The notes under the pieces: model-generated | What the model was told of the DNA's origin: nothing | The model's input: the letters and a program-made list of their open reading frames with translations, nothing else | The model's database searches: none | Made by a program: the position numbers and the translations under genes | NCBI GenBank assembly: GCA_021772615.1 | Contig: JAJFLQ010000061.1 | Span: 58,158-122,157 of the forward strand | Source: Verrucomicrobiota bacterium | Lineage (GTDB): Bacteria > Verrucomicrobiota > Lentisphaeria > JABSQK01 > JAJFLO01 | Direction: 5' to 3' | Length of the DNA stretch: 64,000 nt | Shown: positions 48,401 through 63,400 of the stretch, one piece after another | Layout: every line of letters begins with the position of its first letter | Position numbering within the stretch: the stretch's first letter is position 1

Positions 48401-51400
48401 CTTGGCGACATGATCGGGCCGTCCGATCTTATATTGGTCGCGAGTGACGATGATCTCGGTGATATCCTCCTCCGCGGCGGTGATATCGGCTCGCTCACCG
48501 TCAATGACGCGGTCGATGTGACGTTCTCAGGTAACTTTGTAACATCCGGAAATGTCGATGTCGGCGGCAACGCAGGTGTCATTGAAGTGAACGGTGTAAT
48601 CACAGTATCGTCAACCGGCAGCATAGCGTCTGCAGGCAGTGTCATCCTCGACACCGGCGTGATTAATGTTGGTGGTACGGACACTGGTCTCGGTCAAATC
48701 GATATCGACGGCGCCGTCGATGGTAATACCGGTGTGACGATTCGGGCAAATAGCGACAACGACGCGAGCGGAACGGACATCGTCATTGATGCGCCGGTCA
48801 CTTCGATCGCAGGGCCGATTACGATCGACGCGGACTCGGTCGACGAAGACAGCCTCATTGATATCAACGCAGGCATCACCGCAGGCGGTGCACTCACGAT
48901 CACCGCCGATACTGATGATGCTACACAAACTGCACTCGTCAATATCGACGGCGATGTCCAGGGGAACCTGACCATCTCATCCGACGACGACGTCGAAATC
49001 GATGCCGACGTCACTGCGATCGGCTCGAATCCGATTGACATCACCGCGAACACTGACAACGACGACGGCGGCACCGGCGGTGGGGACGTGCTGATCTCAC
49101 ACGATACCGGCATCGGTGCGCATGAGTCCACCATCTCAAGCGTCGACGGCAACATTACCATCAGCGGTAACAACGTCCTGCTGAGTGACGGCGGAAATGA
49201 GGGACATATTCTGACACTCGGAACCGGCAATATCACCATCGATATCAATGCCGCTGCATTGCCGACACCGGATCGCACCGTGGTCATCGCCGGTACGACA
49301 AGTGCAATCGTCGGGGGGGGGGATATCACGATCGGTGAGGCCGGCGCCGGTACTCAGGCCCACACGATAACAGTTGGCAGCGACGGCATCCGTGCCGTTG
49401 GCAACATCCGTGCACTGGCGTCAAACATCGTTGATATCAATTCAACCGTTGAAAGCACGTCGGGCGCCGTTACCCTGCGTTCCATCAATACAGATGCCCT
49501 CGAAGCAGGAGCGGTCGAGGATGCTGACATCTTCATCAGCGCGAATGTGATCGGTAATGACGTCACGGTATTCGCTTCCGATGACCAGGAAGATGCGCGG
49601 ATTCAGTTCGACGGCAGCAGCGAAAATACCCGCGGCGGATTTACCCTTGATGCTGATGGTACCCTGGTGGACGAGATCATACTTGGCGATACCAACGGCG
49701 TCACCGTTACTGCCCTGGATAGCATTACGCTTCCGGACGCCAACGACACGCTCGTGTTACGAAATTCAGCTGCGGCTGACGCCAGCACAATGACCACTAC
49801 CGTCGGTAATATCAGTCTTGGCGGTGATGTCGTTGATACCGAGAATCTGACTGGCTTCGGAAGTACGCTTACGCTCAACGCAGTAAACGGAACGGTAAGT
49901 GTGAATACGGTCGGCGCGGTCGGCCCGGGGCTTTCGGATCCAGACGCACTCACCGTCAACGCTGTCGACCTAAACCTCAACGGCCCGACGATCAATCTCG
50001 ACGGTGTATTCAACGTCGACGCAGACGATATTGCGGTCAACACCGATGTCGCGATTAACACCGAGAATGACGGTGTTACCGCTGGCAGCGCCGTGAACTT
50101 CAACGACGCAAACGTCAATTCCAACGGCGGCGACGACGACACGCTCACAATTGACGCTTTCGACCAGGCTGTCACGATCCGGGGGAACATCGGTCAGTTC
50201 AACGAACTAGAAAGCTTGATTGTCGATACCGAAGGCACCCTGACTCTCGCGGGTACGATTGTTGCCGACGACACCGTCGACTTCACTGAGGCCACGGACA
50301 TCGATCTCTTTGCGGATCTCACCATCCGTAGCCAGGACGGCGCGGTAAATATCGAAATCGACGGCGTTAGCGGAGAGCTCGACGGCGGGTTTGATCTCGT
50401 TCTCGATCCCGGTACAGGGACGGTTACCCTTGGAAACACGACCGGTACAGCGGTCGGCGTCGGTGTTAATACCGCTCTTGAGTCCTTTACCATTGCTGCG
50501 GGCAACACAATCATAGGCAATAATGTGACGGTCCGCACCAATGGCGGCGAAATTGACATCGAGGGTACTACCACGACCATCAACGCTGGTGGAACCACCA
50601 CGTTGGATACCACAAACAATAATCTTTTCGGACCCGGCGCCAATGTCGCGCTCGGCGCCGTCAGCGCCAACGACGACACCGCCATCGACGCCAGTCTTAC
50701 CGTCGATGCCGGAACAACCGGTATCCTAAGCGTCGAGGGTGTGCTTGGCGGCGCGGACGGCGGCGGAAATTCGCTCAACGCAGTGACGCTCACCGGCGGA
50801 CGCGTCGACATTAGCGCCGCCACCATCACCGTTGAAGATTCCGCTGCGGGTAACCTCGATATCAACGGGCCCATCATCTTGCGCAACAACGTGACCATCA
50901 ATGCGAGCGAGTCCGCGAACAGCATCACCCTCGATGACGTTGACGGCGACGGCATAGTGTTACGTAATTTGACCATTGATCATGCGACGACAGCCGGTAC
51001 CGTTTCCCTAAATTCCGTTGGTACAACGGAACGGCTTGGCACGTTGGATATCGATACTGTTGCCGGCGGTGCCGTCACGCTGAACGGTGATGTCGATGTC
51101 ACCACCTTTAATGCCGATGGCATTCTCGACACCTTGACCATTGCCAATGATCTTACTATTACGACTCAGGACACCGCCATAAACCTTAACGGCGATGTCA
51201 ATACAATCGTCCAGGGTGCGGGTTCGGGAACTGAGCGTCTCACCATATCCACAGGTGCCGGGGCGCTGACCTTGAACCAGGTAGGAACGGCAGGAAATGA
51301 GCTTCAATTGCTCACGATCCAAGGCAGCGGCGTGATCACGCTAACCGACGATATCGACGTCAATGCGCTCGATATGACGAACCTTACCGGCGGTGTCATC

Positions 51401-54400
51401 GTCGATGACGACGTCGCAACGTCAGTTTCGATCGATCTCAGCAACGCTGCCGGCGATTTTGATCTCACCAACACCACGTTAACACTTGCGGCCGGCGATG
51501 ATCTCACGATCATCACCGCTGCGGGCAGCGATGTGATTCTCGGTACTGTCGCCGATACCGGCACGGACAGCACCCTCGAACTAGACGGTGCGGGAAATGT
51601 TACCACCACAGCGAATGTCAACGTTGGTGCGCTTGACCTCACCAGCGGCACCGACTTCACCGGTGACGTCCTTGTAGGCGGAGAAACCGTCACGATCACC
51701 GTCGAAGATGCCGCGCTCGACTTCTCCGCAGTCGACATCGACGGCACCTCTGCCGGACAGAACTCACTGATTATCAACGCGGGTGCGCAGATCCTCACGC
51801 TCAGTAATGTGGGGCAGTCGACCGTTCTTGATACGTTTACAGTAGCCACCGCCGACACCGTAAACGTTACTGCCGACGAAGACGTATCGGCAGAGAACGA
51901 TATCAGCATTGCCGTCACTAACGACATTGTGCTCGCGGCAGGCTCGACAACAATCGCTTCGAACACCGGATCGATCACGATTACTGCCACCGATGACATC
52001 ACGATGAATGACGGTTCGTCAGTGTCCGCAGCCGGCGCCGGAGAGTCCGTTACAGTCTCCGGTAATGTTGTTACAATCGACTCGATTGTTGCCGCTGGTG
52101 TGGGTGGATCCGTCACCGTCACGGTCACCGGCGCCGATGGTGCTATCATTCAGTCCGACAACGACGCCGCTGCGGATATCACGGCATCGGCCATCCATTT
52201 GAATGCGACTGCAGTTACCGCCGGCGCGGACGCCATTGGTGCTGCTGGTGCGCCACTGGATCTGCAGACAACCGGTTCGTCGATCAACATGAACACATCC
52301 GGTAACATCGTGGTCGACAGCATCACCGATGAGATAACAACTGTCGAAGCCGTCACCACCGGCTCGGGGTCAACGATTACCATCACGCACTCCGCAGACA
52401 CGTTGACAACCGCACCGGACCTCGAAATCCTTAATGCACAGAGCAACGACGGCGACATCTCAATCACCACAAACAACGCCGGCGACTTACTGATCAACAA
52501 TATCACCGACAGTGACGCGACGCCGTCAGCAACAGTTACCCTGACAGTGGCCGGGGATATTGTGAATGCGAGTGGCGCCACGGACAACATTACGGCACAG
52601 ACACTTGATATCGATGGCGCTATCAATATAGGTACCGTGGATCTGCCCCTCAACACTGCTGTAAACAGCCTCGAGGCCACCGGCGTTACAGGTGATATGA
52701 ATATCCTGAATTCCAGCACACTCAGCATCTCTACCAACGATGTCACGGTCGATGGCGATGTCCGCATCACCAGTCTCGACAATCTTGTTCTCGCGGCAGG
52801 CGGCACGTCCGTGACCTCGAACAACGACGATGTCTTTCTGACCGCCGCTGGGACGCTGACACTGAATCCGGCCTCCAGCGTGACCGCTGCGGACGCTGTG
52901 AACCTCGTGGCGGCAGGAAACGTAACCATATCACCAACCGCCACAGTAACCGCCACAGCCGGCGACCTGAATTTGACATCGGGGGGAACAGCACCGACCA
53001 TTAGCAACGCAACACTGACCAGTGGCGGCGCGAATGAAGTGACCATCACCACCACGGATCCAGGCAGTCAACTGAACCTGATAACTTCGCTCGTCGATCA
53101 GGCTGGCGGCAGTGGCGGCAGTCTCACCGTGAATGCCGCCGGAAACGTATTAATGGTTGCTGGCGGTGGCAGTGCCGAGTTCCAGAGCACCGGTGATATG
53201 ATCCTCAATATCGACGGCAATTTTACCATGGTAGGAGCGGCCTCGATTCTGGATGTGGGTGATAACCTCATCGTTGATATCGGCGGCAGTCTGATCGGAC
53301 CCAACAGTGGGACGAACATCACCGCCGACGATGTCTTCATTGATGCGGACGGCAGCGTGACGAATCTTGGCATATCACTGAACGGTAATCAGTTCAGGGT
53401 CGACAACGCCTTCCAGGCGACCGGATTGCGGTTCACAACAGATGCGGAAATCGAGAGAATCAATGTGATTCAGAACGTCGGTATCACCTTCGCCGCGGTC
53501 GCCGATTTCGAAATCTTCGATATCACGGCCGGCGGAACGGTCACGTTAAGCGGCGACACCGGCGGCGCTGTCGATGCAAGTTTGTCGCGAGGCAGTAATC
53601 TGTTCGGGCCGAATATTACTGCCGGAACATTGATCATCTCGGATTTCAACGATATCGGCGACGTCGGCACCAGTCTGCAAACGGAAACCGACCTATTATC
53701 CCTGAATACCGTGGTAGGATCGACGGTGATCGCGAACCAGGGTGATGTGACCATTAATGCCAGCGCCGGCAATGCCACCGACGGTGCCGCGGAAGTGCTG
53801 TCGATAACGTCGAGTGGCGCCATCAATGTGGCCGGCGACATCAGTGTCGGCGATGCGGGTACCGCTGTTACGATGACGCTTGACGCCGGCGGTGACATCG
53901 GGCTGTCTGCGAATATCGACACCAGCACCAATACAGGCTCCAGCGTGACCCTCGTCTCCGCTGGCAACATTACCGACGACGGTAATGATGCGACGGATAT
54001 CACGTCGCAGACGCTCAGCATCACCGATGCGATTAATGTTGGCACGACATCAAACGAACTGGATACCGACGTTACATCGTTGAACCTTTCGAATATCGAC
54101 GGTAATGCCTTCATTGAGGATGACGACGCCACGATTGTCAACACAATTACTAACGTCGGCGGTCTCGAACTTGAAACCGATACCGGGGATATCACGCTTG
54201 CAACCGATATCAGCGTTACCGACTCGCTGACACTCAGTACGACCGCTGCAGGCGCAGACATCGTCATCACCGCGAGTCGCATCTTATCGTCGGCGAACGG
54301 AAATATCACCCTGAACGACAATGTCAATGCCACCACCGCGGGTACGGATGATCTTACGGTCAGCGCCCCGTCCGGGAACGTATCGCTTTCAACCATAGGT

Positions 54401-57400
54401 GCGGACACCGCCGTTAATGAAGTGATTGTCACGGCAGACAACCTCACACTCAACGGCAACATCACGACGGACAACGTGAGCGGCGATCCCAGCACTGTCG
54501 ACCTCGCCGGCACTGACAACGTTACGCTCGGCGCAGATGTCACCATCACCACGGAGAACGGATCGGCCGTCGCCGGCAACATCGTTTTCGGGCCAAACTC
54601 GACCGTTCAGGGAGATTTCGATCTCATCCTCAACGCCAACGGGACGGCAGACGGCAGCATACAGCTCGGCGCCGTCGATGTCGATCAACTGACAATACAG
54701 GCTGACTCCGTCGATACGGCGACGCTGTTCGGTGACATCGAGTCCGACAACACCATTGATCTTTCCGGCGCCACCAATGTGACACTCGGCGACAGCCTTA
54801 CGATTACCACCACGGATGCGGGAGGAGACGTAAACATCGGCGGTACCACGACACTGAACGGGCCTTTCGAATTAACCATTAACTCTGGACAGGATGTAAG
54901 TCTGGACGTGGTGAGCGCATTGCTTGGTCTCGCCATCGACGCCAACAGCGTCGATTTTAATGATACCGTGACCGTTCCCGGTTCGATTACCGTAGCCGTG
55001 ACAGATGTCGATGCGTTTGCAATTGACGTGATCGGCAATGTCGATTCCACTACGGGCAGCATCAGCTTCACAGGCCCCGTGGAGTTGAACGCGGATGTCA
55101 ATGCCGGTCAGGATATCACCATCACCGGTGCAACCACGCTCGACGGCAATGCGACGCGTACCCTGACCGCCGATAACGGCAATATCACGCTGAACGGCAG
55201 CGTGTTATCCGATGCTGCAAACGGCACAAATGAACCGCTTACATTGTCGGCTGCCAACGGCACAGTCACCGCACTCACGCTTGGTGGCGGCGCCGACGCC
55301 CGTCTCGGTGCGATCACAATTACCGCCGATGCAGTGTCTCTTGGCGGCAATGTCATCGCCACATCGATCAATACGATCGGCGCCGGTGTGACCACCCTTG
55401 TCAATGACATCAACATCGATACCAGCCTCGACAACGGGGCCATTGACCTCGGTGCTCTGGACGGTGACAATGTCCTCACGCTCGATGCGGGCAGCGGCGC
55501 AACAGGCGTGATTACGCTGCGTGACGCAGACATTGCCGGCCTGACAATCAATGACTCCGATACCGTGACGTTCAGCGCCGGCACGACGTTTGCCGTCACC
55601 AACGACCTCGCTGTTACCGCAGCGGCAACAAGTATTACCGCCGCCGGCAACATCGTCGCGGCTGGCGACGTCGCGTTGACAAACGCCGGTAATGCCATCG
55701 GTATTACTGGTGATATCACCGCGGCATCGCTCGACGTCAACAACGACGCCACGCTCGGCGGCACGACTATTGAGACCAGCGGAAACACAACCTTCGACGA
55801 CAATATCACCGTAACTGCCGCAACGACCAATACCGTCACCAGCAGTTCGGGCAATGTCACCTTCGGCGCTGCCGATACCGATACCTTCCTCGGTACCGGA
55901 AATATCGAGGCAAACGCCGTGGCAGGCACAGTCACATTCTCGGGTGCCGTTGGTGGTGCTACCGACCCGAACGCCGTTACAGTGACGGCCGGAAACACGG
56001 TTTTCGGCAGCAGCGTGGAAGTCGGGGCCGGTGGGCTTACGGTGACCGGTATCGGAAACACCATCGATCTCGATGACAACGTCACGTCAGTGGGCGCCGT
56101 ACTGCTCGATGACAACGTTGAGTTGCAGAACAACATCACTATTACGACGACGGATGCGGCGGTCACGATCACCGGGACTGTAAACGGCGATGTCGCCGGA
56201 CGCTCGCTCGATATCACAACCGGCGCCGGCAACGTCGACCTCCAGAGTGCCCTCGGTGGTGTGAATCTGCTCGGTACACTTGACGTCGACACCACCGGAA
56301 CACTGACGGTCAACGGCGATGTTTCGGTCGGTGCTACGGCGAATGTCGAGTTCCATGGCGCCGCCACGACCATCGTCAATAACGACATCACCATCACCGC
56401 GTCCGGCAACACCCAAACCATTGGCTTCTCAGCCCTCCGCGGCAACAACGCACTGACGATTGCAGGCGGCGATACCGATGTGAACTTCAACGGTGCAATC
56501 ACGGAATTGACCGAACTGACGGTACTCGACTCCGACACCATTTTGGTAGGTAGTACCATTACCATTCCAGGCGCCCTCAGTCTCACGTCGCAGGAAGGTG
56601 CAACGATCGATGGCAGTGCCGCCGCCGCGGACGTCGTAACCGACACGATTTTCGATATCGATGTTAGTGGCGACATCAATATAGCAGGCGACGTCACCCT
56701 CGACGGCGGTGCAGGTATTATCGCCGAGTTCAGCTCGACCAACGGCGATATTACCTTCGACGGAACGATTCGTTCCGACACCAACGACGAAGCACTGAAT
56801 ATTTCCGCGATCAGCGGCGACATTACGGTGAATCAAATCGGTGACACCACCCAAGGGAACCCCGCCGACATGGGTGCGATCACGCTAATCAGTGGGGGCA
56901 CCACACGATTGCTCGGCAACATTTCCACCAACATGGCGTTGATCGACGCATCGGATGCACACAATGCCGTTCTCGGCGACCACGTCGATATCGACACCAG
57001 CAACAACGCCGACAACGGCACAGGCGCAAACATTGTATTCGCGGCGGACGCCGATGGGCCGTTCACCACTCTCAACTCACTGTCAGGCGGCTTCGACCTG
57101 CGCCTTGATGCGGGCGACGGCAACATAACCTTCGACAACGTCCTCGAACTCACGCGCCTGGACGTTCTTGATCTCTTCGACGGCACTGGTGGCGGTGCCA
57201 CTGACGTCACATTCAACGGTACCTTCGCGATTCCCGGTACCACCAATATCAATGCAACTGGTACGGTTTCAGGTGGCACCAGCACTATTATCGACGATGA
57301 CTTCTCCCTCACGGCGGGGCGAATCGTCATTGCTTCGGGTGACGATATCATCGTCACCGGCAACCATACGATCACCCTCACTGCTGATGGCACCGGGCAG

Positions 57401-60400
57401 CTCGCAGATGATGGCGACATCGTGCTCAACGCCATTCTCGCATCGGAACTCGGCGATATCACGCTCAACGCAAACGACGATATAGTCTTCGGTGACGATG
57501 GGCAGATTCGTACCGCCGGAAATGTCACCCTGAACGCGAACACCGACAACACCAACGTATCCGGTATCTTCGAGGACAACACAGGTGCGCCCGACGCGGC
57601 GGCAGAGATCATCGGTGGCATCGTGACGCTGACGGTTGGCGGTGCTGACGGCTTTATCGGTGAAGGCAACAATCTCGCCGGCAATCCGTCGACGCCGGAA
57701 GCTGATTATCTCGAAATCGATGCCGAAACCTCGCTGACCGCAACTGCGAGTGCCGGCGCCGGGAACATATTCATCTCGGACATCAATGACATGTTCATCG
57801 GCTCGGTGAACGCCGGTACCGGTACCGCCTCGCTCCGCGCCAACCGCAGCATTAATGACGATACAGTAGCGGTCAACACAACCGTTGACGTCACTGGGGC
57901 GACCATCGATCTTGATGCCGGCACCGGTATCGGGAATCAGCGGTTGATTACCACCACCGCGCCTGCGGCCCAAACGCTTACTGCCGACACAACCAGCGGC
58001 GACGTCGTGATCCAAACGGTTCCGGTCGCGGGCAATACCACCACGGTTACCCAGGTAACAACCGGTATTGGCGACATCAATATTACCCAGGATGATCCGG
58101 CTGCTACCGTTTTCGAACCTCTTACTATTTCTTCAGCGACTACGACGGACGGGTCGATTACGGTCCTGAACGACGGTAACGCCACCACCGATACTCTCAC
58201 GCTGACGACCGTTACCGCAGGTGGTAACGGCGATATCACGGTGACAGCGAGCGGTGCCGGCGGCGATATCTCGCTTGGCGGCAATATCACAGCCACCAAC
58301 GACGTGGTTACTATGAACACCGGCACCGGCAGTATCACCAACACTGCCGGCGAGATCATCGCGGGCGATATCAATCTTACGACAACCGACGGTAGTGTGA
58401 ATGTCGATACGCGTACCACCGGCTCAACCGTCAATGTCACAACTGGCGGAAACAATCAGAATATCGACATGGATCACGTCGGCCTCACGGACACCACAGT
58501 TATCCTCACGACCACGGGAACCGACTCGAACATCATCTTTGACCACTCTGGCGGATTCGACCTTATTGCCGACGCCGTCCAAACCACCGACGGCTCGATC
58601 GATCTCAGCAACGCTGCCGGCGACATTATTGCCGACAGCATCACCGCAGGGGGTACCAACACGGTCTCGCTTGACACCACCGCGAGTGGTAATATTAGGC
58701 TCGGAGATGTCTCCGCCGCCGGTTCGACCGTGACGCTTGTCAGCGTTGGCGATATCACCGACAACAACGGTGACGCCAACAACATCACGGCGTTGACGCT
58801 TGATGTCAACGGTGCCGTCAATGTCGGTGCCATCGATAACGCGCTGAACACCACAGTCACAAATTTCGAAGCAACCGGCGTTACCGGCGATCTAAATATT
58901 GTCGACAATACGGCACTGACGATTTCTGCGAATAACGTTACTGCAACCGGCGATGTTCGCATCGGCAGTCTGAATACCCTTCTCCTGACCGGAACCGTGA
59001 CCTCGACCGCCGACGATGTCATTCTGACTTCCGCCGCTGGCATGACCGTCAGCAATGCTATTTCCGCGGGCGACGCTGTAGAGCTTGACGCTGGCGGCGA
59101 CCTCATCGTAAACGGAACGACCATCACGGCCAACAGCGGCGATCTCAACGTCACGTCCGATGGTTCAGCAATGCGATTTATTAATTCGACACTAACCAGC
59201 TCCGGCGGAAACGAGTTGGTGCTGACAACGACCGATGCCGCCGGCTTACTACAGGTGATCGGTACGCTCGTCGATGCCGGTGGAGCAAATGCCGATCTTA
59301 CTGTCAATGCCGCAAATGATCTGCAAATGGTCCTGGGTGCGATGACGCCCGAGTTGCAGAGTACCGGGAACATCACGGTAAACACCGTGGGAAGTGTAAA
59401 CCTGACGACATCGACAGCGATCTTCGATGCCGGCAACACACTCACGGTGAATACGGGTGGTAGCTACACGGGTGTCGTTGGGGGAACGAACATCACCGCA
59501 GATGTGGCACACATAAATGCCGTTGGTTCAGTGACCAATCTCGGCATATCCTTGAACGGTGGGGAATTTCGTATTGATTCCGGCTTTCAGGCGACAGGCC
59601 TTGTGTTCAGCACGCAGGCGAACATTGAACGGATCAACGTGATTCAAAACGTGAGCGCCACGCTGCAGGCCAACGCGAATTTTGAGATCGGCGATATCGA
59701 TGCGGGCGGTACCGTGACGCTGAGCGGTGAAGCGGGGGCGACAGACGCCAGCTTGCATGCGCTTGACGATATCGTCGATGCACAGATCACGGCAGGGACA
59801 CTTGTCTTGAGCAACTTCGATGAGATCGGGGATATCGGCTCGGGTGAGAGTTTTCTTACCGACGTCACAACGCTTTCGGTAAATACAGTTCCCGGTACGA
59901 CGCGAATCATAAACGACGGCGACCTCACCCTGGACGCAAGCGCAGCGGTGGCGACGACAGCGAACGCGGACTTCAGTATTCAGACGGGCGGTACGCTAAC
60001 GGTGGCCGGTGCAGTGACAGTCGGTGATGGCACACAGGTCAACGATATCGTCCTGACATCCACCGGGGGACACATTGATGTCGACGCAGGTCTGACCACC
60101 AACGGCGGCGCGGCAGGCACGATTTCGCTGATCTCCGCGGGCGATATTGACCTCGCAGCCGATGTGAATGCCACGAATGCGAATTCTACCGTTACGATCA
60201 ACGCCGGCGGAGCCGTGATCGATGATAACGATATCACGACTGAAATCAATACAGGTACGCTGAACATCGTCTCCGCCGCTTCCGTCGGGACCTCCACGGT
60301 TCCCCTCGATACCGCTGTCACCTCGTTGAATGTGGTCAACGGAACGAACGCCGCCGTGACCGGCGGAACGTTTATTCTAGAAGAAGACAGTATCGTCGTT

Positions 60401-63400
60401 CCCATGGTCCTCACCGATGGCGAGTTCAGTCTTACCACCGCCGGAGCGGCGTCGACGATCACGCCGACAGTCGTGAGAACCAGCGATGATGATATCACGC
60501 TGATTGCTGCCGGGTCGGTGACCACGGTCGCGACGGTTAACGCAGGCGGGGGGAACGTCACCATTGAGGGTACAACCGACAGCATCACCGATGACGGTGA
60601 TGACGGCACGCTGATTACCGGAAATCTAGTCACCCTCACGGCGGCAAATTCCATAGGTGGTACTGTTGGCGTCGACGACACATCAGATATAGAGACGGAG
60701 GCCGTTTCCCTCGACGTATCGTCCACGATGGGCGGCGGAACGGATGTGATTATTGACGAGGCATCTGGTGTTAATCTTCTGGATATTGATAATGCCGGCG
60801 GCGAGATCATCATTCGGACCGCAGGTGACACGACGATCACCGATGTCCAGTCCACGGTCGCCACGGACGACGACGACATCACCATTACCGTCACAGCCGG
60901 CGACGTGCAGTTGGGGGTTATTGATGCGGGTGGAGTCGCCACCGCGTCGGACGTCGCAATTACCGTCGACAATGGTGGGATTACCGATATCAATGCCGGC
61001 CTTAGCAACATTACCGCACAGGACCTGTCAGTAACCGCCCGCGACAGCATCGATTTGGATACGACTGTCGATGTGTTCCTGTCGATCGATACGACCGGCG
61101 CCAATGGCGACGTTTCAATTGATGAGACCAATGGTGTAGCAATCGAACTTATCGATGCCGGCGCGGGCGCCGTGCGTGTCGCCGCCGGCGGTGCAATCAC
61201 GGATAACGACGGCGCTGCCGGTAACGACGTAACAGCGATGTCCCTGGACATCACGGGCCTTGGCGGCGTGGGATCGGCAAACGCATTGGAAACTACGGTG
61301 TCGAGCCTGACGGCTGGAAACACGGGCGGCGGCGCGATTCAGATCACGAACGGATTGGCGCTTGATATCACTGGTATCAGTAACGCGGGAGCTGCGAGCA
61401 ATGTAGTCATCGTGAATACCGGCGCAATTACCACGTCCGGCCTGATCGAAACCACCGGCGGGCAGGTATCCATGACCGCATCCAGCCCGATTACGGTCGG
61501 ACCCGAGGGCATTCAGGCAGCTGCGGAAATTATACTGACCACGTCAACCAGCGGCGTTGAGGACGACCTGACACTGAATGGCGAGTTGCTGTCGACGGGT
61601 GCGGGAGCGATCACATTGACGGCCGGGGACGATGACATAGTCATCAACGCAAACATCACCAACTTCGACGGCGACGTGGTGTTGTCGGTAGCGAACGGCA
61701 CGGACGGCGACGGCACAATCAGCGGCGCCGGTCTGGTAACGGGTGATCTTGTTGACGTGAGCAACGCTGCGGCGATGGCCGGCGGCGGCAGCATCCAGTT
61801 GAATACAGCTGCAGCCACACTGCGTGCCGCGTCGACGGTTGTTGGGAGTGTGACGATTGTGGAGTCGGACGACGTCGCGCTTGCAGCAGCGGGTGTGACG
61901 GCCGCGAACGGCGCGGTGTCGCTGACAGCGGGCGGCGACATTGATGCGCAGGCCAACGACGCGCCGATCACGGCGACGACGGGCGGGGATGTAACGATCA
62001 CGACGACCGACGGTGGGGACGCGCTGCTGCACAACGTAACGGCGACGGGCAACACGGTGACGGTGTCGTCTTCCGGCAGCATCTCGAGCGAAGCGGGTTC
62101 GACGATCACGGCAACGAACGCGGTCCTCGACGCGTCAACAGGCATTTCAGCATTGACGACGGTCACCACGGTCAGCGCGGTCAATGACGTCAGTGGCGAC
62201 GTGACGATCACGGAAAGTGATACGCTGCAGATCACGGGTCTGGGCATAACCAGTGAGGGTTCCGGCAACATCAGTGTTGATGTAACAGATGGGACGCTGT
62301 CGGTGGATGCTGCGGTTGTGGCGGACGGTTCGGGCACGGTAACGCTACGGACGCTTGACGGTGCCGGCGACAGCATCACGATCAATGCCGGCGTGGTCAG
62401 TGAGACGGGTGCGGTAACGGTGACGTCAGCGGACGGGATTGTGGTTTCCGACGACATCACGACGTCCGGGAATGTCGATCTGGAAGCGGGCGACGGCGCG
62501 ATCACTAGCCCGGGGGCTCCTGGGGACGTCGTGACCGGTGACTTTGTGCAGCTGAGCGCGGCGGACGGGATTGCAGTCGAGACGGACGCGGTGACGCTGG
62601 AAGCGGAGAACTCGACAGCCGGCGCGATCACGATTACGGATATTGGCAGTGTCGAGATCTCGGCCGCGGGTTCTGGTGTTGTGAACAGCGTTTCGAATGG
62701 CGGGGTGTCGGTGACCGCGGCGAATGAGCTTGTGGTGAACGATGTCGTAACGGGCACGGATGCGGCGACGGTGGCGTTGACGTCGACAACAGGTTCGATT
62801 GACCTGAACGCGATTGTGAGCACTTCGGGCGCCGGTACGATTAATCTTCTTGCCGACGATGATCTTCTTACCGGTGCGAATGTGGATGCGAACGCCGGTA
62901 CGATCACGGCGACGGCGACGACAGGAGCGATATCGGGCGGCGGTACATATGAGGCGACTGGCGGCGGGATCACGCTGACGGCGGGTCAGGGTATCCAGGC
63001 GAATACGAATGTTCCGACGATCACGGCGACGGTGACGGTTGGCGGGGACATCACGATCGCTGAGACCGACGGTGTGACGCTGACCGATGTGGATACGACG
63101 GACGGCAGCATTTCGATAACGGCCGGCGGCGCGCTGGTAGTGACCGAAGTGGATGTGACCGGCGTTGGGGACATTGCGCTTGAGACGACGGTTGGCGGGA
63201 TCACGGTTGTTGCGGGCGCAAGCCTGGCGGATACATCGATCACGGCCCTGAACGACGACGTGACGCTGACCAGCGCGGGTACGATCACGGTGAACAACTT
63301 CAGCATCAACGCCACGGGCGGTAGTGCGACGCTTACAGCTGGCGACACGATCGCGGGCGGCGCGGCTTCGGATAATATTGCGGACATCTTCGCAGACGAC

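Noticed and set aside
19746-61034. Short plus-strand ORFs in other frames (e.g. 32046-32414, 40071-40472, 60753-61034)
   Set aside because: Overlap the giant frame, have compositionally biased sequences and no independent support.
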